Positions 47,261 through 59,991 of a stretch of DNA of 64,000 bases are shown piece by piece (within the stretch, counting starts at the first letter, position 1; each line of letters begins with the position of its first letter). Source of the DNA: Larus michahellis (Eukaryota; Chordata; Aves; Charadriiformes; Laridae); assembly GCF_964199755.1 (NCBI RefSeq), contig NC_133901.1, positions 21,795,583 to 21,859,582 of the forward strand. The letters run 5' to 3'. A model generated the notes under the pieces. The model saw nothing but the letters and a program-made list of their open reading frames with translations, ran no database searches and was not told where the DNA came from. The translations under genes and the position numbers were made by a program.

Positions 47261-50200
47261 AGATGCAAATATCATTGCTATGGGTATGTATAACGAGGAT
47301 GTCTATTTTTGCCTCTAGAAAGATTATGCAGGGTATAGACATTGAAATATAGCACCTGGAAAGGAGGTGAAGTTCTTTCACATTCCTTTGTGGTGAAATG
47401 GTGAATTCTGAGACTTTATTTTGCAGTGGAGCAGTATCAGAGGTCATGGAAAATAAAAATAGATTAAACAATTCAGTATTTGCTTTGCAATTTCCTTGTA
47501 AAACAGACTTAAAACTAAGCACATCTTAATGAAAATCATAAATTTGATTAGACGTTTGTGAACTTATGTTTATATTCAGCTTTGCTTGATTTTGACTTCA
47601 TGTTTCTTCTGGCTATCTATCCTGGACCAAAACATAGCTCAGGCTGTTGGAAGAAGTATAACCATAAATCAGCATTGTGCGTGAGTAACATTCAGAGCGA
47701 TAAATAAAGCCTTTCTGTCTTGTGCCTCTGAGAACACAGTAGGTGTGAAGCCAGCCATTTTCTCAGGCTTATAATTATGGGAGGGCAGCTAGACACTGGT
47801 CATGCAAATTCACATCCTTACTTTCACAAGTTAGTCATTCCCTTAAAATGAGCATAGTTATATTTTGATTGCATGTGCAACTAGTGTAGTCCTCTCCTCT
47901 TGATTGGATTAACAGTTTAACGCTTTTGAAAGACCCCTGCTCCTACAGGATTTGCGCAGGGTCTTTTCCAGTCCATGTCAGCTGCCTACCTAGAATTCAG
48001 TTAAGCCATACCTAATCCTTTTGCCTTAAGGTGAGGGAGCAAGTTAAGGGTGATTCAGTGAGCTTTGGCAACTCTTTTTAAATAGCTGAAGTTGATGGAT
48101 GAGCTCCATGCACAGCCTCATCTAGGAAGATCCTCTCTCTGAATAGAATCGAGGAGAGAAAAATTTATCACTTAAACAAGTTACAATTCAGAGACCAGCT
48201 CTTGCTTCTGTCTTTCTTGTTACAGGCAAAGGAGGCAATACAACTTCATGTGCTCCTGTGAAGGGAGGTCTTCAAGTTGAGCCTGCAGTAGAGATGTCCC
48301 TGCAAGTGGCATGGTCTGCGTCTGAGGAGTACGGGATTACAGATGGACTGAACTGGGGTGAGTTCTGCCACTCGGAAATACGGGTTTTTAATGACAGCAC
48401 AGTGAATTGGTGGTTGCAACACTGCTGAGTGCATTTTCTAGAGGTGTGAGTTTTCATTCCCTCTCCAAACAGGGGTCCCTTGAGACAAGACTTTTGTAGC
48501 ATATAAGACTTTATCCCTTGACTCCCTTGAAATAGCCTGTTGCATGATAATGTTTTATTCCTCTGTATCCCTCCTGTTGGGCCTGCCCTGTTGTTTATGC
48601 TGTGTGGAAGCAGAAGAGGAACGCTCTAGTTAATTGTGGTGGGATCAGGGAGGCATCCAAAAATGAGCAGTAGCAACAGCCAGATAAAATCCCTTTACTC
48701 AAGATGTGCGAAACAAGAGAGAAAAAACCTGAAAACTGGAAAAAGGAAAAAAAAATGCATTATATCTTTTATGGTTTTGAGCTGCAGTAGGCAATCACAC
48801 ACATACCACAGCTACTTGTTTAAAGTAGCTCTTTGCTACACTGTGCGTAGATCTAGAAAAAATAAACACAGGGAACTGGTATTTAATTAGTTTTACTTTA
48901 ATTGGAAATAAATCTGAGGCATTAATTTCCAATCAGAGTTACCCGAAGTCCAAGCATGTTTAGATTCAGAATGAATGATTCATATCTTTTTTTAATTGGA
49001 GGCTCATCTACTTAGAAGATTATATGTTGAGAGAGCTAAAACTGACTTTGTCCCTACGTAGCAGTCACATAGAATATAATTTAAAGAACTTATTTTCTGC
49101 ACCAAACCCAGTACTTGGATTTCATAAAAGACTCAGCATTTGTAGCATGGAGTTCACCAAAGAAGCTGACTCACCTTGATCTGTTCAGTTCTGAGCCTGA
49201 AAACCACCAAGTTGAATGTTGACTGTTGAGTGTCGTCTTTAGACCTCGGTTAGGAAGACAACATGCCACGAGCCAGGCTGACAATAAAACCTAGTGGGTA
49301 AACAACCCACCTAATGGTGAAGGATAAAGCTGTGAATGTGAAGCCATGGGAGTGAAAGACGAAGATGGGGTCATAAGAAGATGGGGTTTCTCTTTACTTA
49401 GATCTGTGGATATTTAGTGTGTCTGAAAGCGTACCTGCTTAAAGAGGCTGTTCAAAAAAGCTGTACTCTGCACTCTTTAAAGACAGATTAAGTATTTTTG
49501 CCATTTTTCTTTCTCTGGGGCCAGAAGGAATATTACTGGAAAAATTTCCAGGGATAGGATTGAGTTAACTTATCATCTACTTAGAGAAAAGGCTCCTTTT
49601 CAGTCTCTGGTTGAAAGCACAATTTGAGCTGATCTGTGGAGTGCAAAATTCCTTCAAAACCTCTGATGTGGGTAAGGCCAACTTGTTACAGGACTAAGGC
49701 TTTCCAGTGAGACTTTGATGGTTTGGAAAATACTGATTCAGCATGTCCATGATGGGTTGTGGAATTTTCAGGACATGCTTTACTAGCCTATAGTGGCTTG
49801 AGGCATAGCACAGCTGGAAGCACACCGCTTATTTCTTCTCAAGAGGTAAAAACATTGCAAATTTCTTAAATAGCCAATATTGTTTAGACAGAATTATATA
49901 TGTGAATATTTTTGTAATAAATGGCTGTTATCATAATTTTTTATGATTATAGCCATTCCTAAAATTAATCCAAGATGCCTAAAGAATCCAAGCCAGGTTC
50001 TTTTGATTTTTCTGCAGGCTGTGAATACTGCAGGTACTCCTCTTCTAGGTCAGGCCAGTTACCCTGCATCTGAAAGGAGCCACACTCACCTTATGTAAGC
50101 AATCAGTCAAATTGCTTTTCTGCAATATCTTTTGTTAAACTTACATTTTGGTTTTATCCAGTTTAATTGAAACTTTGGCTCATGTTTTGAATGTAGATGG

Positions 50201-51781
50201 CTTTATATAAATCTTTAATGAATGCGTTGAACCTGGGTCAGTTGAGCTACTTTCAGATGATTTAATGCTGACTTCTGCTGTTACCAAGATCCCAACTGGT
50301 GACCAGTCACCAGTGTTTTCCTATCTTGCAGAAAAATTATACTACTTGGGGAGGGAAATTAAGCTTATGTTTGGATAGTAGATAACTAAGTAGGGAGGAT
50401 TTTTTTTCCTCTTTCATATATATATGGTTGTTAAACAAATACTTTAGAAAGTGTCTTGGTTTGTGAAGCTAATGAAACAGTTTGTTAATAGAAATGGTTT
50501 AAAGTAATCCAGCTATTCTAGCAATGAATGCAGGAGCTTTGGAAAATTTTCTACGATTTATTTTTCCTGTGGAAAACCAAGTTTAGTTAGCAAGCCAGCT
50601 CCTGCTTCCAGCACCATTCTACGCCAAACTATTCTGAATTAGTCCCAGAAGCAGCTGTCTTTTTTGGTTCAGATCAGAATGGACAAAGACTGAGCTTTGA
50701 ATAGTAGCTTGTGTTTTTCAGCTGTTTGCAACTACTTCAGTTTTGTGCTTAAATCACTGATGCTCGGTTGATGATTACTATTCCATGGGTGTTCAAAGTC
50801 CCAGTGTGCGTACAGAGCAGCAGAGAAGTAATCATAGCCTTAATCCTCTCTTCTGCCCCTGACGCAATGAAAAAACTAGGGAGAAGGTGAACATCCTCAT
50901 ACTACATTTTGCCTAGTTTTAATAATAGATTTGCATTTACTGAATTAGTTTTTACTAAGAATATTGACCTATGGCACAACAAAAGCATACTTTTGTTTTG
51001 TACCCTTGTAAAAGGGTACTCAAAGGGTGGTTCTGGAAGTGGAATGCAAATTCTTCTTACAAGCCACTATTTATCCTCATCTTGAACATTGTATCATATT
51101 AGCAAAACATTTATAGTGTGAGAGATGTATGAGTCAAAGTATTGCACTAATAGTTTAAATTGAAGACAGGCCAGAATTTTTCTGTGGTGTTCTCTGACGT
51201 ATATATAAAGGAGTGAACAACCAAAAGGAAATTTGAATGTTGTAAATCAAACTGTTGCTCAACTCACCATCAGTAAGCAGGAGAAAGTTTACACAGCTGC
51301 CTCTCAGCAACTGCTAATAATAAAGTATATTTCTACCTTCCTGTACACGACAGTAATATTTTTACCTGGGTCACCAGCAGGACTTGGCTGTCAACATGTT
51401 GGTGAAAATGTCGCTCAATTTTTTTTTTTTTATATTTCTGAGTAAGGATTTTGTTGCTTTCTTCTACTTTTAATTTTGATATTATTGACAATATTTGCTT
51501 ACTTGGTGCGTGTTATGTTGGAGACCTTCACCCCATGGTTGCCCTGCAGCTCCCAAGGAACTGTGTACCTCCTTTGCTGGTGGAAATGAGGACGCTGTGG
51601 GGTGGCTGGTGTGTACAGCAGGTCTTGCACCAACAGGGAGTCGGGATGCAGCTGTCCCAGCATGAACACCCAGAGACTTGGAGTGTTCTTGGGCTCTTGA
51701 TGTCCAAAAGACAAGGTAGGACTCAGGATGACGCCCAGCACTGTCATAGGTCTTTTGGATTACCATAGGCAAAGCTTTTTA
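47261..51781. other. Unassigned AT-rich DNA
   Basis: 4.5 kb with no gene or clear repeat. A 9-bp inverted repeat (ATTGGAAAT at 48,901, ATTTCCAAT at 48,925) and a GAAGATGGGGT duplication near 49,358-49,387 are minor. Frames of about 100 codons on both strands at 51,451-51,772 are not recognised. Confidence 0.6.
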
Positions 51782-51880
51782 TTGCTTTGTTTCTCAGTTT
51801 CCCCACAATGAAATGAAATGGACTAATACTGTTTCCCTTCTCTGAAAAGTGTGTTGAGTTTTTCAAGTAGAAAGTAGGAT
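51782..51880 (+). repeat. MIR-like SINE 3' portion
   Basis: TTTCTCAGTTTCCCCACAAT then GAAATGGACTAATACTGTTT follows the MIR core ending 'cctcagtttccccatctgtaaaatggggataatact'. The later AAAGTGTGTTGAG would match its 'gggttgttgtgagg' part. The tRNA-related head is not visible, so this is a 5'-truncated remnant. Confidence 0.6.
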
Positions 51881-53349
51881 GGAAGTTAGGCAATAATTTT
51901 ATTATTAAATAGTGACACTTATTTCTTGAATACTATTAACAATTTCTGAATACTCTCATTTCTTATAACTAGGTCTATACAACCTCAGTTCACCTCCTTG
52001 TGCTGGTGCTTTAGATACGCTGTTCCACAGCTACCATGGGGATTTCTGTAGGGCTCTGGTATCGTTCTGTGCAGAAGATAGCCAGGCTTTGAGATAAGCG
52101 GTTTGTTTTGTAGTGACCAGGCTCTCCGTGGATGCCTCTCTGGTTTGTTGCATGCATTGGAAAGGGCATCAGAAGGAAGTGAGAAGTTGGGGGAGAGAAG
52201 GCACAGGCATTTCAGAGAAACAGGGCGGTGTCTTTGCCACGGAGCTCTGATATTACACTAGTCTGATCACTTACAACAAAATATTGACATGTTATAATCC
52301 ATTCAGTTAGTTTCTCAGTGTGAGGCAGTGATTTACAAAGACTTGATCATGAGCTGCAGCTTTCTCTTCCCCTCCCCAATGTCCCATCTCCAATATTCTA
52401 CAGTGTTTACACAGAGAACACTGCTTTGTACCATCAGATGTCTTGCAGGAAGACACCTGTCAGATGACAAGTTCCCCTTTCCACACTGCTGTGGGGGACC
52501 TAGCATCTCGACTGTGTTTAAACTGGTCGGCCATGCTGGGATGAGCCCTGGACAGAAAACCACGCTGGGAATCAGTTGCTGCAAAAGTCTGTGTGACATT
52601 ACTCCCTGGAGTATGTCCAACAACTGGCTTAGAAATTAAAAGCTGCTTTCTCTAAGCACAGAAGATGCTTAGATATATAGGGGGATGTTATCATGGTTAA
52701 TAAAAGTATCTGTAGCCACATCTATAATTTGCTTTGGAGAGGAACTAGCTGAGGGTCTCGGTACTGTGCCCCCCTGCCGCTGGTGCCCTCCTGTACAGTG
52801 CTCTTAGACCCTACCTGGTACTCAGGGCAAGGCATGTGCTAAGAGATAAGGTATCTGTTAATGGCCATGTTTGTCTACGCTGCTCTGTGCAGAGTTGGAT
52901 ATTTCTACATATATGGTTCCTTGGCAGAAAGGTTGGAAGGGTTAAAAATCTTATATTTTGTTTTCTCGGATGTTTTTGGGATCTGCATAATGCAAAGTAA
53001 ATTAGCCAGGACAGAGCTCTGGACCAACAGAGCTGCAGTGAAACTGTGTCTGAGATGGCTCTGAATGAGTTCATTTGAGTGTCTCTGCATATGGGGAAGG
53101 AGAAACTCCCTCAGTTGGCTTAAAGGAGGTGCTAAAATTTGGAGCATAGATTTCTAGGTCCTAGATACAGTTAATGGAGAGAGCAAGCAGCTCCAGAGCA
53201 TGACTCAGGTCTGCATCACCCTCTGCAGCTGCAGCTGCCTGCCTCTCCCCACTGACTAAGGAGCGTTAGGCTTCTAACTGAGGCACTCAGTGCGGATCTG
53301 TCATCCCTGTAACATGGCCAGAGGACAGATCTTTTGCATGTGCAGTATT
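51881..53349. other. Unassigned non-coding DNA
   Basis: No gene recognised. Overlapping frames of about 100 codons on both strands at 52,328-52,639 lack domains. Confidence 0.6.
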
Positions 53350-53860
53350 TACAGAATGGTAGGGGTTGGAAGGGACCTTTGGAGATCATCTAGTCCGACC
53401 CCCCTGCCAAAGCACGTTCACCCAGAGCAGGTTGGACAGGAACGTGTCCAGGTGGGTTTTGAGTATCTCCAGAGAAGGAGACTCCACAGCCTCTCTGGGC
53501 AGCCTGTTCCAGTGCTCTGACACCCTCAAAGTAAAGAATTTTTTCCCTCATGTTGAGACAGAATTTCCTGTGTTCCAGTTTGTGCCCATTGCTTGTTGTC
53601 CTGTCACTGGATACTACTGAGAAGAGTTTGGCCCCATCCTCTTGACACCTGCCCTTTAGCTATTTGTAAGTATAGATGAGATCCCCTCTCAGTCTTCTCT
53701 TCTCCAGGCTGAACAGACCCAGGTCTCCCAGCCTTTCCTCAAAGAGAGATGCTCTAGTCCCTTGATCATCTTCGCAGCCCTCTGCTGGGTTCTATCCAGT
53801 GGTTCCTTGTCTTACTTGAACAGGGGAGCCCAGAACTGGACACTGTACCCCAATAAGGCA
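53350..53860 (-). mobile_element. CR1 LINE, 5'-truncated, minus strand
   Basis: About 510 bp of CR1 3' end read in reverse. It starts ACAGAATGGTAGGGGTTGG, then AGATCATCTAGTCCGACCCC. It continues through CCAGGTGGGTTTTGAGTATC, GGGCAGCCTGTTCCAGTGC and TCTTCTCTTCTCCAGGCTGA to GCCCAGAACTGGACACTGTA. The terminal octamers are nearly gone (only ACAGAATGGT remains). No ATG-started frame of 60 codons or more survives within it in the sense direction, so its ORF2 part is broken, unlike the related copy at 38,860. Frames on the plus strand here are antisense shadows. Confidence 0.95.
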
Positions 53861-56800
53861 TTTAAATTCCTTATGCCTTCTCAGACCATGGTGCTCCTTT
53901 TGCTTGCTTTGGCTAGGACTGGCATTCATTTTATATTTTTGTTTAGTATTTTTGGTTAACTTGTTTATTAATACAAGGTGGTTAGAGTATTGCATCTCCT
54001 CAGTGCTATGTTAGACTAGGACACCAGCAAGCACTTGCTATAAGCGTTGCACATCCTCGTCATGTACTCAATATTAAGTAGGAAAGGTTATAATTCGGTA
54101 CTACAACTACTCTGTAAGTTAAGCATGTCATGTTTCCATACTGTAGTATTCATGTGAAGGAATGTATTAGCTGTATCAGCTATTGTGTAGCGATGACATG
54201 AAATCTAGGGCTTGGCACATCATTATTTGGACGACCCAGGCCCAGTCTCTGAATCACTGAGATGTTAGGTTATATAAAGAACTTGTTCTGTGCAAAGAAA
54301 AGACTTTTTTTTTTCTTTTTAGCTGAAATATCATGCTTATATATAGTATAAGTAAGTAGGAAGGATACAGAGGCTTTAGTAACTTTGACTCATATGCAGT
54401 GTTTGGTTCAAAGCCTTTTGAACATAATTCCAACCAGGCAATGTGAGGAACAGGGAGGTAATAAAAGAATGGCAGGAGAAAAGCCATATACATACACAAG
54501 ACAAAATAACTCTCTAAAGAAAGGTGCTTGCTATTTCATCTTTGGATTTTTTTTCCTTTCCTGCCTCCATTTGAACTCAAGTTACATCCAATAATGTTTT
54601 AAAGAACTGCCAGCCATTCTGCATTGACTTGGGGGTGGTTTTGGCAGGAACCTTATTGCTTTTCCTTAGCTCAGACAGAAGTGGGTGATTTTCTCCTGTG
54701 CTTCTGCTGTTACTGATAAACAATCCAGGATGCTGATCTGTACCTTGGGTGGCTCAATAATCAGGGAATTTGTAAAAACTAATCACTCACCTGAACCTTC
54801 AAGCTAAAGATCAGCTATGATTCACCTACAGTCTCCTAATTGCCTCATCATAGGATCAAGACTTTCATCTGTTTTCATCTAGTTAGCATGGAAAACCAAT
54901 AATGAAGCCTTGAATATACCTATACTTTGTTCAGTAACATCTGACACTTAGCTCTAGGGGAAAAAACAGTCTGAGAATAGGTTCATAATTGTGATACATT
55001 CTTATAAAAATAGGTAACCTTAAAAAAATCTTGAAACATGTAGCCTGGCAGGAGACCAATTACATTTGCCCTGTTTCAACTGGGGAGAAGTCTTTTTAAA
55101 AGGAGGCAAAAAATAAAATCCTGCAGAGATGGAAAACTATTTATCCAGCCAAAAAGAGGGCAGATATAGAACAGTCATCTAAATCTTCCACACCGTTGTA
55201 AAAACTTATCACTTAATTGTTTCTAGTTTAAAAAAAAAAAATCATAGTGAGAAGTTCTTGGGTTAAATGAAAATAAGGACATTTTTGCAAAATAAGAGGT
55301 TCACATGAGAATCAGTGCTGTTTCCAACTGCAATACAGAACTCAACCCAAATCCTTTCTAAGCTTTTAAAGAATCATTGTCACTTCCATGTATTGTCTTC
55401 TGTTTGTTGTCTAATCTTGTGTAATGTGCAAGTAAATTAATTCACTGCAAGTTTGTGTTTATGCGCCTAAAGTTAGCCTGCTTTATTTGTTGAGGGTAGT
55501 TATGATCTGTTCCGCTACTGGCAAGAAGGCAGATTCCTGTGTACTTTTCTCAACGTGCTGGTACATTGGCAAACAAAGAAAACCAAATGATCAGGGTGAA
55601 ACTGTCAGGGTGTTAACACTTCCACGGGGAGGACCCCTTAGTCTAGTACATAGTTCTTTATTATTGCAAGGATAAGAATCTTGTCCAAACAAAATTTAAT
55701 TGATGCATCATCCAACCTATGTGAAAACAGTCTGAAGGCAGTCTTGAAATCAAAATTAAGACTGTGGGGTGTATTTTTTACTACTTTTTTTGGTAGAAGA
55801 GTTTAGTTTCTTTGGAAAATCCCATCTGCAAAATCTCAAATGAAATCAAAGCCAAACCCATAGTTGCCCTTACCCTGCTTTAAGTAGCAAAACTGGAAAA
55901 ACTACTCTGAAAACAAATAAGTGTAAAGTCAGAAATGTCATTGTGGCAGGCTGCGTATGAATTGTAGGTGGAAGTCTTCATGTCCCATTTTTGTCTTGGG
56001 GCCAGTTGCCTTTGTTGGGCTGCCTGTGCTAGAACAGCTCGCACCCGAGGGACCTGAGGTGCACAAAGAGGAGCTGGGACCATGTGCCATAAGGGAGGCA
56101 GAGCTCTGGAGCACCCACAGTGACCCCGGGGTGCATGTGTGACTGCAAATACTGAAGGTGAAAGTCTGTATTCCTGAACAAGTGAAACTTTTCACTGACC
56201 TCTAGAAATTTGTTCCTATTTCAGAGGCAGGGAAAAAGTGGGATGGTGGTGGAGGAGCCGGACACCTCAAACATTTTGCATTAAGGAGCAAATACTGGTG
56301 GACACCCAGTCCCTACTGCCATGTTAAAAGATTTTGAGGCACCCCTTGGGCATTTCTTAGCAGGACTAGCTTTGGCTGGTGAGGGTAACACAGCGAGCGT
56401 AGAATCTGTAAGTTGGGCGTCTCATCTCACACCACCTCTTGCTGCATGCCACTTAACTGTATGCTATTTTCCTTAGGTCTCTCTTATTTTTCTCCCAAGC
56501 AGTTCAGAGTTGTCACCATCTTCTAAAAGTTTTCTGCCATCTGAGCTGCTGCTCTCCTTTGATAACTGTACTGTTTATTTGTTCTGTACATCCATTTTTC
56601 TTCCTCCGCTTCTGCCCTTTAGCTTCAGTGTCATTTGAGGACTCTAATCTCTTCCGAACCCCTGCAGGCGTGTCTGGAGTTTGGTAGCGCTTTCCTCTTT
56701 CATATTCTTAAAATGAAAGTTTAATCACAACAGAGGTTCCCCTCTGAAGGCACCAAACTACAGGAATTGTGCTGTTTGATCAGGTTATAGCTGAGCTGTT

Positions 56801-57336
56801 GTAGTATTTTTCAGTGACTCTGTGATGAAGTCACTTACCTGATTGAAGGCTATTCTCTCTACAGTCAGATAAAGTATTAAATCACTCTTTTCTACTGAGC
56901 TGGAACTAGAACAAGTCATTCAACATGGTGAATGGAAACAGTTGATTCTGATAATTCTTGACCTCCAGAGCTTTGATTTAATGATGTATCATTTGCACAT
57001 TAAACTTGCATTTCTCCCATCAGCCATTGGATCAATTACTGTGGATTAAAATCACAGAGTTGTTTTATAGACTTGGCGGGATGTTGGTGTAAGAGATTAG
57101 GACAGTCTGTAGTAAAATTGCTTATGTGCATGAATAAAAGTCTTCACTTACCCATCTCTGTTCCTACAGGACAGACAACTGGGATAAGTATCTCATTGTA
57201 GTTGTTGGCTAATGACCTTGGCTAATGGCCACATACCTCCTCCACATAACTCTGCTGGTAGGAACAAACAGCTAATCTCTTGTCCAGCAGCCAAACATGC
57301 AATAGTTGGTCCAGAAAAAGAAATTATATTCTAACC

Positions 57337-57354
57337 TTTTTTTTTTTTTTTTTT
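57337..57354. repeat. T18 homopolymer
   Basis: Eighteen T followed directly by an A/C-rich stretch. No poly(A)-signal or duplication suggests a processed pseudogene. Confidence 0.85.
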
Positions 57355-58053
57355 ACAACCAAAAAAACCCAAACCAAAAAAAGTCCCACATAGCATAGCT
57401 GCTATCTCCTGACTCAGCAGGGATTTGAAATTGGGTGCAAGTTGTCCATAGATGAGGGGAAGGAAGTGGGCTTGTTTTGACGTCCGTTCCTGAGGGGAAG
57501 GGGCAAGTTTCTTCAGTTCTCAAAATGTACTGTATAGCTTTGTCTAATCCCCACTAGTTGAAAAAGGAAAACAAATGATCTTTGGAAGTGCTTCGGAGGG
57601 AGCCTTAGCAGTGCCTGGATTACTGGTCTTTCTGTGGGCAAAATACGCAATAGAAACTCATTCATTTATACAAGTTGTAGGAAGAATTAATGAAAATTGA
57701 ATAAACTCCCCAGAAGTCAGTCCTTTTAAGCGCTGGCTTACCTTTGTCTGGTTCAAGAGTCAAGCCCTGAAAACTATGAAGCCTCAAGTCCGTGCTGTTA
57801 CATCCTGGATGCTTACTGGTATTACTGTGTGTCCATGGAAGACCAGTGGAAGGGGGGTTTGAGCTGGCCTGTGAGGCCAGCTGGAGACCCCAACCTTCTC
57901 TTCTGAGAAAGAAATCCCATTCTTTTCATAGACAAGTGTGTGGGAAAGCAACGCTATGGGAGTTATGGAAAGGACACAGAGAAGAGACCTTTTTTCAGGT
58001 GTGAGCAAACAAGATACTGTGTTTTAGAAGACAAAGCAAGTGAAAATGATAAA

Positions 58054-58083
58054 GCAGCATTAAGTCTGGCAGCATTAAGTCCA
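58054..58083 (+). repeat. 15-bp tandem duplication
   Basis: GCAGCATTAAGTCTG followed at once by GCAGCATTAAGTCCA. Confidence 0.75.
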
Positions 58084-59315
58084 GCTCCATCACCAACTAG
58101 GTTGCATAAGAGCCTGGCAGTCTTTGGCTCCTTAGTGATAGAAAGCCTTCTTTTGCTAGCAGATCTTTGCTAAAATATATGGAACGAGTTTGGTGTATGT
58201 TACAGGGTGTATGATGAACAGAACTTAACTGTAGTCAAGGAGATCTGGTAACACACCACTGAAGTATGTGTTCAGAACTCGATTTCTCTGTCTACCCAAA
58301 ACCACCCTTATTAATTTTTCCTTGGGGATTTCACTAGCAAAGACTTCTTAAGAGCCTAATGAGAAACACTAGGCAGCCTCCACAATGCTGTTGGGAACTT
58401 CCCAGCCTCCTGTGAGAATACAGTGAGGGAGGATACAGTGTCGTTTTATGAACAGAGCCACATTTGTGCTCCATTCTCTGAGAGGTCTTTCGTTAAAAAA
58501 AGAAACAGCATTTTTTAATTGCGCCCAGGGTCTGCTTTCCATTTCCCCCTTTTCTTTGAGTTGCATTAAGAACTTTTTAAGGCCATTTGCTATTCTCTGT
58601 GCTCTCTTCTTGCCTGGGAACCCTTATCTGGAAATTTCTCAGCAGACAAGATATGATACTATTACCTGGAGTACACGTCGTTTTGACTGAAGTTGCTTTG
58701 CCATTTTGAAATCGTTCCCTATCGTTAATTGTGGTCCGCATCTACTGAACCTGCTTGGGTTCAGAGATTACCAGTGCTGTCAGTACTCGGCTTTGCTTCA
58801 ACTCTTTCTTTTTTGCTCTGTTTCAGATGTGTGACTTATTCTAGCATGAGGTTTAGAGTGAGTCCGAGTATACTTTGCTGGCTAGGTTTGAACAAAGCAG
58901 GCTGTAACAAAAACATGACAAACTGACTTACCTCTGTGCCCAGACTGCACACAGCAAGGGATACAGCAGACACAGCCCCTGAACTATTAGGGGTTCAGGC
59001 CTCAGTTCCTGCCAAGATGCACCTGACAGCGTCTGTGAGGGAGCAAGAGGGGCGTTTTGTCCCTCTAGTGACTCTGGCTCATTCCACTATTTGGGAAGCT
59101 TTTAAATCTCCCATAAAATTCCCCTTTGGTTGAGGACACTGAGGAGATGGTCACACCTAGCTAGTTTGTCCCCTTTATTCTGGTATAGCAACAAAAAGAG
59201 GCTAGAATGTAAATGTGATTAGGCTTTTTTAGTAGCTTTTACTTATTGGCTTACATGTCACTTTATAAATGCAACTAAACTTGATGTGAAAGGATTCCGG
59301 TTACCAATCACTTTC

Positions 59316-59331
59316 AAAAAAAAAAAAAAAA
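59316..59331. repeat. A16 homopolymer
   Basis: Sixteen A between TTTC and GCTTTATTG. No upstream AATAAA within 30 bases and no target duplication, so not evidently a retrogene tail. Confidence 0.85.
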
Positions 59332-59952
59332 GCTTTATTGCTGATAAATTCAAACAGATTCAGAAGATACAGCATGTCATTCACCAATCCTGCAATCTTT
59401 TATGCTATTATTTTTGCCCCTTTTGCCTTCAGTGCACAAGCAGTCACTGCAGTGATAATGACCTCCCACAATCGTAATCTCTCTCATGACAATGGCAAAG
59501 TTCCTGTCAGTCTCCTTTGCAGCACTTTGCCCTTGCATAAGCGCTGTATTTCTCTATGTAGTTGTTCCCAAGTTTCTCGTCTTTGCTTTTGAGAGAGGTA
59601 GTTGTTTGTCTCTGAGCAGAAGGTCTCCTTCAGAACCTGCGGGTTCAGCTGAATCCTGTCTCTCTCTGCAAGTTCTTGGAAATTTCTTCCTTGTCAGAGC
59701 TCTCTCCGCTTTGCTCTTTGACACAATAATCTCTAAAGTGTAATACTCTCTCACAAGAGTATTCCATGAATTTAAGCCCCAAATGATACGACTGGCATGT
59801 GGATCCTCTAAAGCTGTGTGAATGATAAATGCCTTTTCCCCCTATTTGGAATCATGTCAACTGGCTCCATCTTCTTTGCTGATTGACTTTATACGTATGA
59901 CAGCTGTGCCTCAAATTTTGTGTAGAGAACTGAATAGATTGGTATTTGCAAT

Positions 59953-59991
59953 TAAAAAAACCCAAATAAACCAAAAACAAAACACAAAACC
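59953..59991. repeat. A/C-rich low-complexity tract
   Basis: AAAAAAACCCAAATAAACC-type sequence, like the other A/C tracts of the window. Confidence 0.8.

Noticed and set aside
46989..47522. 177-codon minus-strand open frame
   Set aside because: Its Phe/Trp/Val-rich middle is the translation of the A/C low-complexity tract at 47,166-47,260.
53366..53620. Plus-strand frames over the CR1 at 53,350-53,860
   Set aside because: Antisense to a minus-strand CR1; a shadow of the repeat.
59281..59340. A16 run as the tail of a processed pseudogene
   Set aside because: No poly(A) signal at the right distance, no recognisable coding sequence upstream and no target duplication.
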